Shown piece by piece: positions 13,201 through 24,404 of a stretch of 64,000 nucleotides of DNA. Both the position numbers and the translations under genes were made by a program. Positions within the stretch are counted from its first letter, which is position 1; every line of letters begins with the position of its first letter. The stretch is from Pterobdella sp. o SKG-2022. Taxonomy: Eukaryota > Annelida > Clitellata > Hirudinida > Piscicolidae. The stretch spans positions 561,456-625,455 of the forward strand of contig OZ038323.1 of the NCBI GenBank assembly GCA_964035795.1, given 5' to 3'. The notes under the pieces are model-generated. The model had not been told where the DNA came from. It made no database searches and saw only the letters and a list, made by a program, of their open reading frames with translations.

Positions 13201-16200
13201 TTTGTGGTGTGCATCTGATGTTTTGGTCTGCATTTAGATGTTGTGGTGTGCTTCGTGAAGTTGTCGTCTGCATAGGAATTTTGGGGTCTGCATTAGGATG
13301 TTGTTCTGTGCATTGGGATGTTGCGGTCTGCATTGGAATGTTGTGGTCATCATCGGGATGTTGTGGTGTACATCGGGATCTTTTTGTCTACATTGGGATG
13401 TTGCGGTGTGCATTGAGCTGTTGTGGTGTGCATCGGATGTTGTGGTGTGCATCGGATGTTGTGGTGTGCATTGGAATGTTTTGGTCTACATCGGGATGTT
13501 GTGGTCAGCATTGGAATGTTGTGGTGTGCATCGGAGAAAGTGCATTTTGTTCTGTACATGTGATGTAAAGTAGATTCTTGCAGCTGTAACTGCAAGAATG
13601 AGCTCAGACTGGGCGAAGTTCAAGAAATGTAATGATATTTTATCCAAGTTTCTCTCTCAAAATCAAAGGACGAGTTTATGCAAGCTGTGTTAGATCAGCA
13701 ATGCTATTTGGGAGTTAGATCAAATTTTGCTACATTAAATTTGTAACAAGCGCTTTGATCTGTAAGAAAAAGCGCTTTACAAATACTGCATTACATTACA
13801 TTACATTATGTGTTTATGCCGTTGCAAAAGACCGTTTACAAAAAATCACTATACTTCATACATGAAAAAGGCTTGATGATCAACTCTTTTGAATTTTTCA
13901 GATGCATTCGGAACAAAAGCAGTCCTTGCCCAAGTGAGAAAAATTTTCTATCCCTGGATCTCCATCCATGCACCTCCACCGGATCCATCCGAACACCTCC
14001 ATCCGATCCACCCATGCACCTCAACCCGATACAACCATGCACCTCCATCCGATCCACTCATGCACCTCCACCCGATCCACCTATGCACCTCCACTCGATC
14101 CACCCATGCAGCTTCACTCGATCCACCCATGCACCTCCATCCGATCCACTCATGCACCTCATCCCGATCTACCCATCCACCCATGCACCTCCACTCTATC
14201 CACCCATGCACCCCACAACAATCCACCCATGCATGTCCACTCGGTCTTCCCATGCACATCCACCCGATCCACCCATGCACCTCCTAACGATCCACTCATG
14301 CTCCTCAACCCGTTCCAACCATGCACCTCCACTCGATCCACCCATGCACCTCCACTCAATCCACCAATGCATTTCATCCTGATCCATCCATGCATCTCCA
14401 CTCGATCCACTCATGCATGTCAACTCCATCTTTCCATGAAACTACACTCGATCCACCCATACGTTTCCATCCGATCCAACCATGCTTCTCAGCCCGATCT
14501 AACCATGCACCTCCATCCGATTCACTCATGCTCCTCAACCCGTTCCAACCATGCACTTCCATCCGATCCACCCATGCACCTCATCCCGATCTACCCATCC
14601 ACCCATGCACCTCCACTCCATCCGCCCATGCACCCCACAACAATCCACCCATGCATGTCCACTCGGTCTTCCCATGCACATCCACCCGATCCACCCATGC
14701 ACCTCCTAACGATCCACTAATGCACTGCCATCCGATCACCCATGCTCCTCAACCCGTTCCAACCATGCACTTCCACCCGATCCACCCATGCACCTCATCC
14801 CGATCTACCCATCCACTCATGCACCTCCACTCCATCCGCCCATGCACCCACAACAATCCACCCATGCATGTCCACTCGGTCTTCCCATGCACATCCACCC
14901 GATCCACCCATGCACCTCCTAACGATCCACTAATGCACTGCCATCCGATCACCCATGCTCCTCAACCCGTTCCAACCATGCACTTCCACCCGATCCACCC
15001 ATGCACCTCCACTCGATCCACCCATGCACCTCCTCTCGATCCACCCATGCATTTCATCCCGATTCATCCATGCATCTCCACTCGATACACTCATGCATGT
15101 CAACTCCATCTTTCCATGAAACTACACTCGATCCACCCATACTCTTCCATCCAATCCAACCATGCTTCTCAGCCCGATCTAACCATGCACATCCACCCGA
15201 TCCACCCATGCACCTCCTAACGATCCACTAATGCACTGCCATCCGATCACCCATGCTCCTCAACCCGTTCCAACCATGCACTTCCACCCGATCCACCCAT
15301 GCACCTCCACTCGATCCACCCATGCAACTCCTCTCGATCCACCCATGCATTTCATCCTGATCCATCCATGCATCTCCACTCGATCCACTCATGCATGTAA
15401 ACTCCATCTTTCCATGAAACTACACTCGATCCACCCATACTTTTCCATCCGATCCAACCATGCTTCTCAGCCCGATCTAACCATGCACCTCCATCCGATT
15501 CACTCATGCTCTTCAACCCGTTCCAACCATGCACTTCCATCCGATCCACCCATGCACCTCATCCCGATCTACCCATCCACCCATGCACCTCCACTCCATC
15601 CGCCCATGCACCCCACAACAATCCACCCATGCATGTCCACTCGGTCTTCCCATGCACATCCACCCGATCCACCCATGCACCTCCTAACGATCCACTAATG
15701 CACTGCCATCCGATCACCCATGCTCCTCAACCCGTTCCAACCATGCACTTCCATCCGATCCACCCATGCACCTCATCCCGATCTACCCATCCACCCATGC
15801 ACCTCCACTCCATCCGCCCATGCACCCCACAACAATCCACCCATGCATGTCCACTCGGTCTTCCCATGCACATCCACCCGATCCACCCATGCACCTCCTA
15901 ACGATCCACTAATGCACTGCCATCCGATCACCCATGCTCCTCAACCCGTTCCAACCATGCACTTCCACCCGATCCACCCATGCACCTCCACTCGATCCAC
16001 CCATGCACCTCCTCTCGATCCACCCATGCATTTCATCCCGATCCATCCATGCATCTCCACTCGATCCACTCATGCATGTCAACTCCATCTTTCCATGAAA
16101 CTACACTCGATCCACCCATACTCTTCCATCCGATCCAACCATGCTTCTCAGCCCGATCTAACCATGCACTTCCACCCGATCCACCCATGCACCTCCACTC

Positions 16201-19200
16201 GATCCACCCATGCACATCCACACGATCATTCCATGCACCTCTACTCGATCCACCCATACACCTCCACTCGATCCACCAATGCACCTTCAACCGATTCACC
16301 CTTGCACCTCCATTCGATCCACCCATGCATGTCCACTCCATCTCCCCATGAATCTTCACTCGATCCACTCATGCACCTCCACACGATCTACTTATGCACC
16401 TCCACTTAATGCACCCATGCACTTCCATCTGATCCACCCATGCACCTCCACTCGATCCACCAATGCACCTCCATCCGATTCACCCTTGCACCTCCACTCG
16501 ATCCACCCATGCATGTCCACTCCATCTCCCCATGAATCTTCACTCGATCCACCCATGCACCTCCACACGATCTACTTATGCACCTCCACTTTATGCACCC
16601 ATGCACTTCCATCTGATCCACCCATGCATCTCCACTCAATCCACCCATGCATGTCAACTGCACTCAATCCACCCATACTCTTCCATCCGATCCAACCATG
16701 CACCTCCATCCAATTCACCCATGCTCCTCAACCCGTTCCAACCATGCACTTCCACCCGATCCACCCATGCACCTCCACTCGATCCACCCATGCATGTCCA
16801 CTCCATCTCCCCATGAATCTTCACTCGATCCACTCATGCACCTCCACACGATCTACTTATGCACCTCCACTTAATGCACCCATGCACTTCCATCTGATCC
16901 ACCCATGCACCTCCACTCGATCCACCAATGCACCTCCATCCGATTCACCCTTGCACCTCCACTCGATCCACCCATGCATGTCCACTCCATCTCCCCATGA
17001 ATCTTCACTCGATCCACCCATGCACCTCCACACGATCTACTTATGCACCTCCACTTTATGCACCCATGCACTTCCATCTGATCCACCCATGCATCTCCAC
17101 TCAATCCACCCATGCATGTCAACTGCACTCAATCCACCCATACTCTTCCATCCGATCCAACCATGCACCTCCATCCAATTCACCCATGCTCCTCAACCCG
17201 TTCCAACCATGCACTTCCACCCGATCCACCCATGCACCTCCACTCGATCCACCCATGCATGTCCACTCCATCTCCCCATGAATCTTCACTCGATCCACTC
17301 ATGCACCTCCACACGATCTACTTATGCACCTCCACTTAATGCACCCATGCACTTCCATCTGATCCACCCATGCACCTCCACTCGATCCACCCATACTCTT
17401 CCATCCGATCCAACCATGCTTCTCAGCCCGATCTAACCATGCACCTCCATCCAATTCACCCATGCTCCTCAACCCGTTCCAACCATGCACTTCCACCCGA
17501 TCCACCCATGCACCTCCACTCGATCCACCCATGCATGTCCGCTCCATCTTCCCATGAACCTTCACTCGATCCACTCATGCAACTCCACACGATCCACCCA
17601 TGCACCTCCACACGATCTACTTATGCACCTCCACTTAATGCACACATGCACTTCCATCTGATCCACCCATGCACCTCCACTCAATCCACCCATGCATTTC
17701 ATCCCAATCCAACCATGCATCTCCACTCGATCCACCCATGCATGTCAACTGCACTCGATCCACCCATACATTTCCATCCGATCCAACCATGCTTCTCAGC
17801 CCGATCTAACCATGCACCTCCATCCGATTCAATCATGCTTCTCAACCCGTTCCAACCATGCACTTCCACCCGATCCACCCAAGCACATCCACTCGATCCA
17901 GCCATGCATGTCAACTGCACCTTTCCATGAAACTACACTCGATCCACCCACGCACCTCCACTCGATCCACCCATGCATTTCATCCCGATCCAACCATGCA
18001 CCTCCACTCGATCCACCCATGCATTTCATCCCGATCCAACCATGCATGTCAACTGCACCTTTCCATAAAACTACACTCGATCCACCCATAATTTTCCATC
18101 CGATCCAACCATCCTTCTCAGCCCGATCTAACCATGCACCTCCATCCAATTCACCCATTCACCTCCACTCGATCCACCCATGCACCTCCACACGATCATC
18201 CCATGCATTTCATCCCGATCCAACCATGCACCTCCACTCGATCCACCCATGCATTTCATCCCGATCCAACCATGCATGTCAACTGCACCTTTCCATAAAA
18301 CTACACTCGATCCACCCATACTTTTCCATCCGATCCAACCATGCTTCTCAGCCCGATCTAACCATGCACCTCCATCCAATTCACCCTTGCACCTCCACTC
18401 GATCCACCCATGCATGTCCACTCCATCTCCCCATGAATCTTCACTCGATCCACCCATGCACCTCCACACGATCTACTTATGCACCTCCACTTAATGCACC
18501 CATGCACTTCCGTCTGATCCACCCATGCACCTCCACTCGATCCACCCAATCTCTTCCATCCGATCCAACCATGCACCTCCATCCAATTCACCCATGCTCC
18601 TCAACCCGTTCCAACCATGCACTTCCACCCGATCCACCCATGCACCTCCACTCGATCCACCCATGCATGTCAACTCCACCTTTCCATGAAACTACACTCG
18701 ATCCACCCATAATCTTCCATCCGATCTAAACATGCTTCTCAGCCCGATCTAACCGTGCACCTCCATCCGATTCACCCATGCTTATCAACCCGTTCCACCC
18801 ATGCACTTTCACCCGATCCACCAATGCACCTCCACTAGATCCACCCATGCTCCTTCACTCGATCCACCCATGCACCTCCACTCGATCTTCCCATGAAACT
18901 TTACTCGATCCACCCCTGCATGTCCATTCGATCCACTCACGCACCTCCACTCGATCAACCCATGCACTTTCACCCGATCCACCAATGCACCTCCACTCAA
19001 TTCACCCATGCACCTCCACTCGATCCAGCCATGCAACTTCACACGATCCACCCATGCACCTCCACACGATCCACTTATGCACCTCCACTCGATCCACCCA
19101 TGCACCTCCACTCAATCCACCCATGCACGTTCCTTCGATCCACCCAAAAACTCCCATCCGATTCACCTATGCATTTCATCCCGATCCAACCATGCACCTC

Positions 19201-22143
19201 CTCTCGATCCCTTATGCATCTATACTTGATTCACCCATGCACTTCCATTCGATCCACCCATGCATGTCCACTCGATTTCCCCATGAACCTCCACTCGATC
19301 CACCCATGCAACTCCACACGATTCACCCATGCATGTCCACTCGATCTCTCCATGAAACTCTACTCGATCGACCCATACTTTTCCATCCGATCCAACCATG
19401 CTTTCTAGCCCGATCTAACCATGCACCTCTATCCGATTCACTCATGCTCCTCAACCCGTTCCACCCATGCACTTTCACCCGATCCACCCATGCATTTCCA
19501 CTCGATCCGCCTATGCACCTCCACTCGATCCACCCATGCACGTTCCTTCGATCCACCCAAAAACTCTCATTCAATTCACCTATGTACTTCATCCCGATCC
19601 ACCCATGCACCTCCACACGATCCACCCATGCACGTCCACTCGATCCACATATTCACCTCCACTCGATTCACCTATGCCCTCCACTCGATTCACCCATGCA
19701 CCTTCACTCGATCCACCCATGCATGTCCACTCGATCCACCCATGCACCTCAACCCGATCCAACCATGCACCTCCACTCGATCCCCCATCCACTTATGCAC
19801 TTCCATCCGATCCACCCATGTACCTCCATTCAAGCATTTCCACCCATGCACTCCCATCCATGCACTCAACCCATGCACTCTCATCCAGGCACCTCATCCA
19901 TGCATCTCTACTACACCAAGTTATCCATTAAGATGTACAACAACCGCACAGAATGCAGGCTTAAAAGTGGTGTGCCGACCGATCTACAAACCTTATCTCG
20001 GTTTTTAGATTTTATTCTCATCCAAAGTTTTTTAGTACTTACTGTGTCATTTTAAAATCATTCAAGAGGATTCAAAGCTCGAAGTTCCCGCCAACACCTC
20101 TCCAACTCCATTTATTTTCAACCAGGATCCAGCATTGACGGAAAGCTTTTCAGATCTACCGCATACACTTGAGTCATTTCCATGTCACGTGGGAGGCTCA
20201 CGAGTAACGTCATACATGTTATCGAGCCCTCAAGGAACGTTAAAAACGTCAGAGATAAAGAAAGTTTCTACAAGAGAGCCTCATCAAGCAGTGATGAAAG
20301 GCAGTTTTTCAATGCTGTCAAAGGACCCTTCGGACAAATCGGGCAGGGATGTGTCTCTGCAAACAGCATTGGACATACGTTTAAGGTGGTATAAAATGAA
20401 ATGTTGAGTGAAGATTGAACGATGGACCATCACAGGGGTGTGAGCAGTGGTACTCAGACGTTGGGAGTGATCAGCAAGAGTTTGTTCGAAGCTCATCTGA
20501 ACAACCTCTTTGCGCCCACGCCCCTCGAGGTCCTCAAGCTTGCCATCTACAAAAACAACCAGACTGATTTTGGATTTTCACTCTCTGATGGAGTATTTGA
20601 AAAAGGTGAGCTTTTGAGGGTGGTAGAATGAACATCAAAAAGATGCTTAAAAATGAAAGAAGTTGAGTTAATGGGGGATGAATTCATGGAGAACAAAAGG
20701 CTTTTTTTTTTATGATACTGTCATGCAGGTGTGTACGTTGGAGGTGTCAGAAGCAACGGGCCAGCCCACAAGAAGCTCAAATCATATGACCGCGTCTTGC
20801 AAGTCATATCTTTGTGCTTTTTTATTGGAAAACTGAAACTTGCAACATCTAGATAGAAATGATATTCAAATTAACTTATTATTTAGACGAATTTTTTTTT
20901 AAATTGTACGATTTCTCAAAGGTTCTCATGCTTGCTGTACATTTCTAGGGTCGTTTGTGAACGGATGTCAGAGCCCAATATAGATAAGTTGGTTGCCAAG
21001 TTTCGTGTTCCTTTCTGCATGGGCAGGTGACTGTGAAAAAAAAAAACCAGCTTATCAGAAGTCTTTTGGTTGTGTCTTTGAGGTCCACTGCATTTCATTT
21101 TTCTGTCATCTCTTCCACTATTCAATCTCAAACAAGAACAAAAACCCCAAAAAAGGCATCTTTGTTGAACTCCAGTTATTCTCCAAGCCGCATGAGTAGA
21201 TTTGTTTAAAGATTTTTAACTCCATGGTGTTGGATTCATTTGCAAAGGGCACGGTAGCTCATAATGGCGATTATTTTTTTGCAAAGCTACAGTTGATGCA
21301 CAGTGCAGGGGTCGCTGAAGGGTGAGACTCAGAGATGCAAAGTGGTCATGAGCTGTTTTCCTGAAGCCTGTTGCTTTTGAGTTCTTCACCCGTGGCATTC
21401 TTCGTACGGTTATTTATAACTTATGTGCAACAACGTGGCGTTAAGAGGCTTCTGAGAAACGAGGAAGCTGCAAGTCGTTGTGCTTTCAAAATTATTGTTT
21501 AAAGTGCTTTCTTTTGTATATATCGTGGTTTATAATTTTATTTAGATTTAAAAGTACATTTCAAAATATGGAAACAACTGGACGCCAGGTGAACGACACT
21601 CGAGTAAACGATATGGACTGTGGAGAAGTGGCGAGGTTGGTGTCCTCCTCAGGATGCCAGGTGCACCTGGTCATCTGCAGGAACCCTCTTGTCAAACAGG
21701 TACCATTTCTATTTTTTTTTGACCATATTATCTGAATGAGGTGTTGCCAGGCGAGGAAACTTCGTTCACACGGGGTCAGCACATGTTCCGTTCTTAGTGC
21801 TCCAAGCAAGGTGACTACCAAACATTCCAGTTTTTCAAAATTCACTATAAATTCAATTTTGAAAAATTTAAAACGTGTTTTGAAGATTGTAGAAAAAATA
21901 TTTTTTATTCGTTAGAATGCCCCAGAAACGACAAAGCAGACTTCATTTCCAGCTTACAACTGCACTCCATACAGACGACACTTCTATCCACAACACCCCC
22001 TTCTCAACACCACACAAACCAGGGAAGATGGCAGTCATATTGAAGTTTTTCACGTGAGAAGGGTGAGTGAGGATGGACACAAACCCTTTCTTTCGACCTT
22101 CAAACGACCTCTGACTGGAGTGAAGCAGTCAAAAAGTCAATGA
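88..22143 (+). CDS. Grip: GRIP, glutamate receptor-interacting multi-PDZ scaffold (3' part, PDZ3-PDZ7)
   Basis: GRIP proteins are cytoplasmic scaffolds whose seven PDZ domains bind C-termini of receptors (AMPA receptors, ephrins) and trafficking partners. The window holds PDZ3 to the stop codon; PDZ1-2 lie upstream. Exons I can read: 88-168, 409-460, 1868-1961, 3732-about 4374 or 4437, 4754-4973, 5054-5112, 5164-5244, 5300-5377, 5431-5500, 5594-5745, 5798-5942, 6747-8737, 13902-13933, 20126-20385, 20436-20605, 20729-20802, 21589-21699, 21916-22143. Reading phase is continuous across all junctions except the uncertain donor of the 3732 exon. Vertebrate GRIP landmarks are visible: ATGPLLVEV opening PDZ3, ASIADRCGALH, PSSG.F.VKL opening PDZ5, RKPG..LVI..+KKGSVA, YTVEL...GPLGIT in PDZ6, and EKGVYV with YDR+LQVN in PDZ7. 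Domain order and the 3+3+1 spacing match GRIP. Odd points are the repeat-filled introns and an Asn-rich PDZ6-7 linker far longer than in vertebrates. GRIP1 versus GRIP2 cannot be resolved. Confidence 0.93.
463..1770 (+). repeat. TG-rich minisatellite (GTGTGATGATGTGGTGTG-type) in GRIP intron
   Basis: After the donor at 461, which itself opens a short GT run, the intron is filled by degenerate units mixing GTGTGATGATG, TGGTGTGG and GGGGTGATG, with longer blocks repeated (for example a block near 835-1040 recurs in near-identical form). The C/A-rich complement lies on the other side of exon 1868-1961. No coding function is supported. The open frames across it are all His/Thr or Trp/Val low-complexity peptides. 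Confidence 0.92.
2091..3725 (+). repeat. CA-rich minisatellite (ACATCACACCACACC-type) in GRIP intron
   Basis: Units of ACATCACACC, ACCATATCACA and CATTTCACCAAACC run continuously from just inside the intron to the acceptor CACCACAG at 3731. The array is approximately the reverse complement of the array at 463-1770: its + strand and the other array's - strand encode the same THHITPHH-like peptides. The acceptor AG looks like part of the last repeat unit. Confidence 0.92.
3732..4437 (+). CDS. Grip: GRIP exon: end of PDZ3 plus Ser/Gln-rich PDZ3-PDZ4 linker
   Basis: The exon starts in phase 0 after an acceptor inside the CA array. It encodes NLVQLEIVP, which corresponds to the last PDZ3 strand (DQVKLEI in vertebrate GRIP), then a Ser/Gln/Pro-rich linker of roughly 210 residues with runs such as SSVHPSIQSSSQSS. 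The 3' end is not settled. The next exon needs a phase-1 donor; the candidates are CAG|GTTATT after 4374 and GCT|GTATCA after 4437. Alternatively CAG|GTAGGC after 4304 is used with an extra exon starting at 4375. The frame stays open to a stop at 4730. Confidence 0.72.
4754..5244 (+). CDS. Grip: GRIP exons encoding PDZ4
   Basis: Exons 4754-4973, 5054-5112 and 5164-5244 join in phase to give VDVVEILLVE, the binding loop [36 protein letters not shown], the helix SISEVDEMVNSCG and the last strand VLLVEFDVA. This matches vertebrate GRIP PDZ4 ([25 protein letters not shown], ending IEFDVAE). An insertion after the binding loop contains two extra cysteines. Introns of 80 and 51 bases separate the exons. 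Confidence 0.92.
5300..5745 (+). CDS. Grip: GRIP exons encoding PDZ5
   Basis: Exons 5300-5377, 5431-5500 and 5594-5745 encode IVPSSGVFIVKLAKRSAGLGVTIT, then RKPGQHLVITKVKKGSVAYR, then TGSIQPGDRLLAIDNVRLDD and VKLTIQKDE. The 53-base intron 5378-5430 is required. Reading straight through leaves the PDZ frame, while splicing restores the GRIP-like RKPG...KKGSVA strand. The binding loop is GLGV. Confidence 0.93.
5798..8737 (+). CDS. Grip: GRIP exons encoding PDZ6 and the giant Asn-rich linker
   Basis: Exon 5798-5942 encodes [37 protein letters not shown]. Exon 6747-8737 completes PDZ6 (TGTLHVGDRLLAINGQSLRGKTLTDAVMLL to LKITRLAS) and continues, with no stop, for about 600 residues of low-complexity linker. 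It includes a long poly-Asn run, acidic DDDD/GGDDN stretches and a Thr/Pro/His segment, ending in LETLETNSG before a consensus donor (GAG|GTGAGT). That end resembles the LEDLETCGQSG stretch of vertebrate GRIP linkers. The single exon is about 2 kb, while neighbouring exons are 50-220 bases. Confidence 0.88.
6204..6330 (+). repeat. Short tandem array of CAGCTGTCACCATGGT-like units
   Basis: Within the 804-base intron 5943-6746, about seven units of roughly 18 bases repeat CAGCTGT followed by CACCATGG, CATCATGG or similar. Five copies contain an exact CAGCTG E-box. The rest of this intron shows no gene; a purine-rich GAGAGAAGGGG stretch follows at about 6410-6500. Confidence 0.75.
7125..7265 (+). 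repeat. Coding (AAT)n microsatellite, poly-Asn
   Basis: A nearly pure AAT run (about 7130-7210) lies in frame inside the GRIP linker exon and encodes about 28 consecutive Asn. Interrupted Asn blocks containing Asp, Ala and Lys follow. The frame stays open on both sides for hundreds of codons, so the tract is probably translated. Confidence 0.88.
8755..13545 (+). repeat. 20-bp minisatellite (GTGGTCTGCATTGGGATGTT) in GRIP intron
   Basis: About 4.8 kb of head-to-tail units of roughly 20 bases alternate GTGGTCTGCATTGGGATGTT, GTGGTGTGCATCGGATGTT and GTGGTCTACATCGGGATGTT. Longer multi-unit blocks recur, for example a block with CGGTTATTCTGGTGTGCAAT at about 11863 and 11903, and CAACGGTTTTTCTGG at 12658, 12698 and 13075. 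It starts about 20 bases after the donor at 8738. Open frames in it are repeats of VVCIGMLW or of its complement and are not genes. Confidence 0.95.
13727..13808 (+). mobile_element. SINE 3' tail fragment
   Basis: The stretch CTACATTAAATTTGTAACAAG, then CGCTTTGATCTGTAAG and AAAGCGCTTTACAAATACTG, ends in a (CATTA)n tail. It matches the 3' half of the complete SINE at 45378-45557. The tRNA-like head is absent, so this is a truncated copy. It lies about 95 bases upstream of a 32-base exon. Confidence 0.75.
13902..13933 (+). CDS. Grip: GRIP micro-exon in the PDZ6-PDZ7 linker
   Basis: A TTTTTCAG acceptor and a GTGAGA donor bound 32 bases encoding about 11 residues (DAFGTKAVLAQ). Incoming phase 1 from 8737 and outgoing phase 0 to 20126 both fit, which is the main support. 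The exon sits between a 4.8-kb G/T-rich array and a 6-kb C/A-rich array. Confidence 0.65.
13955..19905 (+). repeat. 23-bp minisatellite (CACTCGATCCACCCATGCACCTC) in GRIP intron
   Basis: About 6 kb of units near 23 bases follow the consensus CCATGCACCTCCACTCGATCCAC, with variants (CATTTCATCCCGATCC, CATGTCAACTCCATCTTTCC). Higher-order blocks are frequent, including a tandem duplication with a 465-base period at about 16400-17335. The period is not a multiple of three, so all three + frames stay open and encode rotated versions of the same HLHSIHPCTSTRSTHAPP peptide. These frames are repeat artefacts. Confidence 0.95.
20126..20605 (+). CDS. Grip: GRIP exons: end of linker and start of PDZ7
   Basis: Exon 20126-20385 encodes DPALTESFSDLPHTLESF and on to KDPSDKSGRDVSLQTALDIRL, comparable with the LPSDVGRKSVTLRKMKQEI stretch before PDZ7 in vertebrates. 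A 50-base intron leads to exon 20436-20605, which encodes FAPTPLEVLKLAIYKN, the binding loop DFGFSL and DGVFEKG. The frame of the first exon is chosen by phase (0 in, 2 out). A competing open frame in the same exon would not join PDZ7. Confidence 0.88.
20729..22143 (+). CDS. Grip: GRIP exons: PDZ7 end and C-terminus
   Basis: Exon 20729-20802 encodes VYVGGVRSNGPAHKKLKSYDRVLQ. Exon 21589-21699 encodes VNDTRVNDMDCGEVARL and CQVHLVICRNPLVKQ, matching the vertebrate PDZ7 end (LDLVISRNPLASQ). Exon 21916-22143 adds a 75-residue tail rich in His, Tyr, Thr and Arg, ending in KQSKSQ and TGA. The long intron 20803-21588 shows nothing recognisable. Confidence 0.88.
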
Positions 22144-22230
22144 AGCAATTGTTTATTTTTCGGATTGGATTATTTGAATATTTATTTTTGAATGATATAG
22201 ACACCTTCAAAAACTCCAGCCTCATCTTGC

Positions 22231-22236
22231 AATAAA
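22231..22236 (+). terminator. Polyadenylation signal AATAAA for GRIP
   Basis: The first AATAAA lies 88 bases after the GRIP stop codon, a normal distance for cleavage and polyadenylation. No other support is available. Confidence 0.6.
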
Positions 22237-22657
22237 AGTTTGCAATATGGCATCATATCACTGAAGTGACAAAATGCATTGTTGCGGAGCACACAGAGAG
22301 CAACAAAGGTCGATAACGTGCCTCAAAGGCCAGGACGCAAAATTGCGGTGTTCTGGAAGTTTTGATTGACTGATGATTTAGCTTTGTTCACGTTATTTAA
22401 ATAAAAAATTTTTTTGAGAAAATTTTGAATGGTTGATAATGGATTTATTTAATCTACAATTAACATCCACAAAAGACCATGCAAATTATAAATAAATAGA
22501 CCAAAATTAAACTGAAACATTGAAAAATGATGTTCATCTTGAATGTGCATTATTCCGCAGACATCAGAAAATTTTTGAAATTAATTATTCATGTAATTGC
22601 GTGGTTTTAAGTTGATGGAGTCACGAGAATGTATTCGATGGAAGTGCGCAAGATATG

Positions 22658-22712
22658 TATAAATACCCGCAGTGAGAGACGCTTGCATGTTGGATGCGTC
22701 TTCAAGGTGACT
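22658..22712 (+). promoter_or_regulatory. Candidate TATA promoter and 5' leader exon for the CCN gene
   Basis: TATAAATA at 22658-22665 is followed about 30 bases on by a possible start region (GCTTGCATGTTGG), then CTTCAAG|GTGACT, a usable donor near 22709. An acceptor at 25592 (ATTATTACAG) precedes the first coding exon of the CCN gene, so a short untranslated first exon here is plausible. This is inference from consensus sites only. Confidence 0.3.
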
Positions 22713-23159
22713 TTTGTTTTATTACATTTAGAAAATTACTCTCGAAATTGATTTAAAAATTGTTCAGTATCAATTATTTCGTTTTAATCAAGCTTAGGTT
22801 ATGGCTCATTGAAACGTTCAAATTTGGTGCGTCTTCAGATTTTTGATGTTCTGTTTGGGGAATCGTCGTGGCTTGTTGAAATTTGTGGCAGTTGCGCAAT
22901 GAAAGCAAATCATGAAAAGTAATTAGGCGATTTCGGAAATTTGAATAGATCGAATAGAAATATTTAATTTTTCAAAATTATTATTTTGGCGCAAAAGTGC
23001 GGAGGGAAGTGGTGAAAAGAACATAAAAGTTCCAATAATACTGAAATAATTGAGCGAATGTCAAAATCTTACTAATATTCTCAATATCGCTCAAAATTTT
23101 GCGTCGCTACTTGACAACTCCAACATTTATATACTGCACCACGATCAATTCACCCAAAC

Positions 23160-24305
23160 TGATCGCCATTCCACCAATCACCATCCAACACTCCACCAAT
23201 CACCATCCAACACTCCACCAATCACCGTCCATCACTCCACTAATCATCATCGAACACTCCACCAGTCATCATCCAATACTCCACCAATCATCATCCAACA
23301 CTCCACCAGTCATCATCCCACACTCCACCAATCATCATCCCACACTCCACCAATCACCGGCCAACACTCCACCAATCATCATACAACTTTCCACCACTCA
23401 TCATCCAACACTCCACCAATCATCATACAACTTTCCACCACTCATCATCCAATACTCCACCAATCATCATCCCACACTCCACCAATCACCATCCAACGCT
23501 CCACCAATAATCATCCAACATTCCACCAATCATCATCCAACTCTCCACCAATCATCATCCAACTTTTTACCAATCATCATTTAACTTTTCACCAATCATC
23601 ATCCAACTTTTCACCAATCATCATCCAACTTTTCACCAATCATCATCCAACTTTTCACCAATCATCATCCAACTTTTCACCAATCATCATCCAACTTTTC
23701 ACCAATCACCATCCAACTCTCCACCAATCATCATCCAACTTTTCACCAATCATCATCCAACTTTTCACCAATCATCATCCAACTTTTCACCAATCATCAT
23801 CCAACTTTTTACCAATCATCATTCAACTTTTCACCAATCATCATCCAACTTTTCACCAATCATCATCCAACTTTTCACCAATCATCATCCAACTTTTCAC
23901 CAATCATCATCCAACTTTTCACCAATCACCATCCAACTCTCCACCAATCATCATCCAACTTTTCACCAATCATCATCCAACTTTTCACCAATCATCATCC
24001 AACTTTTCACCAATCATCATCCAACTTTTCACCAATCATCATCCAACTTTTCACCAATCATCATCCAACTTTTCACCAATCATCATCCAACTTTTTACCA
24101 ATCATCATTCAACTTTTCACCAATCATCATCCAACTTTTCACCAATCATCATCCAACTTTTCACCAATCATCATCCAACTTTTCACCAATCATCATCCAA
24201 CTTTTCACCAATCATCATCCAACTTTTCACCAATCATCATCCAACTTTTCACCAATCATCATCCAACTTTTCACCAATCATCATCCAACTTTTCACCAAT
24301 CATCA
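23160..24305 (+). repeat. 22-bp minisatellite (CCAATCATCATCCAACTTTTCA)
   Basis: About 50 units of 22 bases. The 5' third is more diverged (CACTCCACCAATCATCATCC) and the rest is nearly homogeneous, with rarer variants (ACTCTCCACC, CTTTTTACC) recurring in blocks, a sign of block duplication. A 444-codon frame runs through it with a 22-residue period; no start context or conserved family supports translation. Confidence 0.93.
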
Positions 24306-24404
24306 CTCACTATTGAAAAAAATACTCATACATAAATCCCAAGGTAATCCATTAATCTTACAACTCATTCTCTTCAAAAGCTGAAATTTTATTTGACCAT
24401 TTGA

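Noticed and set aside
13955..19905. CRISPR-like direct repeats
   Set aside because: Units are contiguous and degenerate with no unique spacers, in a eukaryotic intron.
20182..20394. Alternative + frame over exon 20126-20385 (SFYKRASSSSDERQF)
   Set aside because: It looks protein-like but its phase does not connect to the PDZ7 exon, while the other frame does and resembles the GRIP linker end.
23050..24384. A 444-codon open frame with a 22-residue repeat
   Set aside because: 22-bp satellite without stops. No signal, family motif or splice context.
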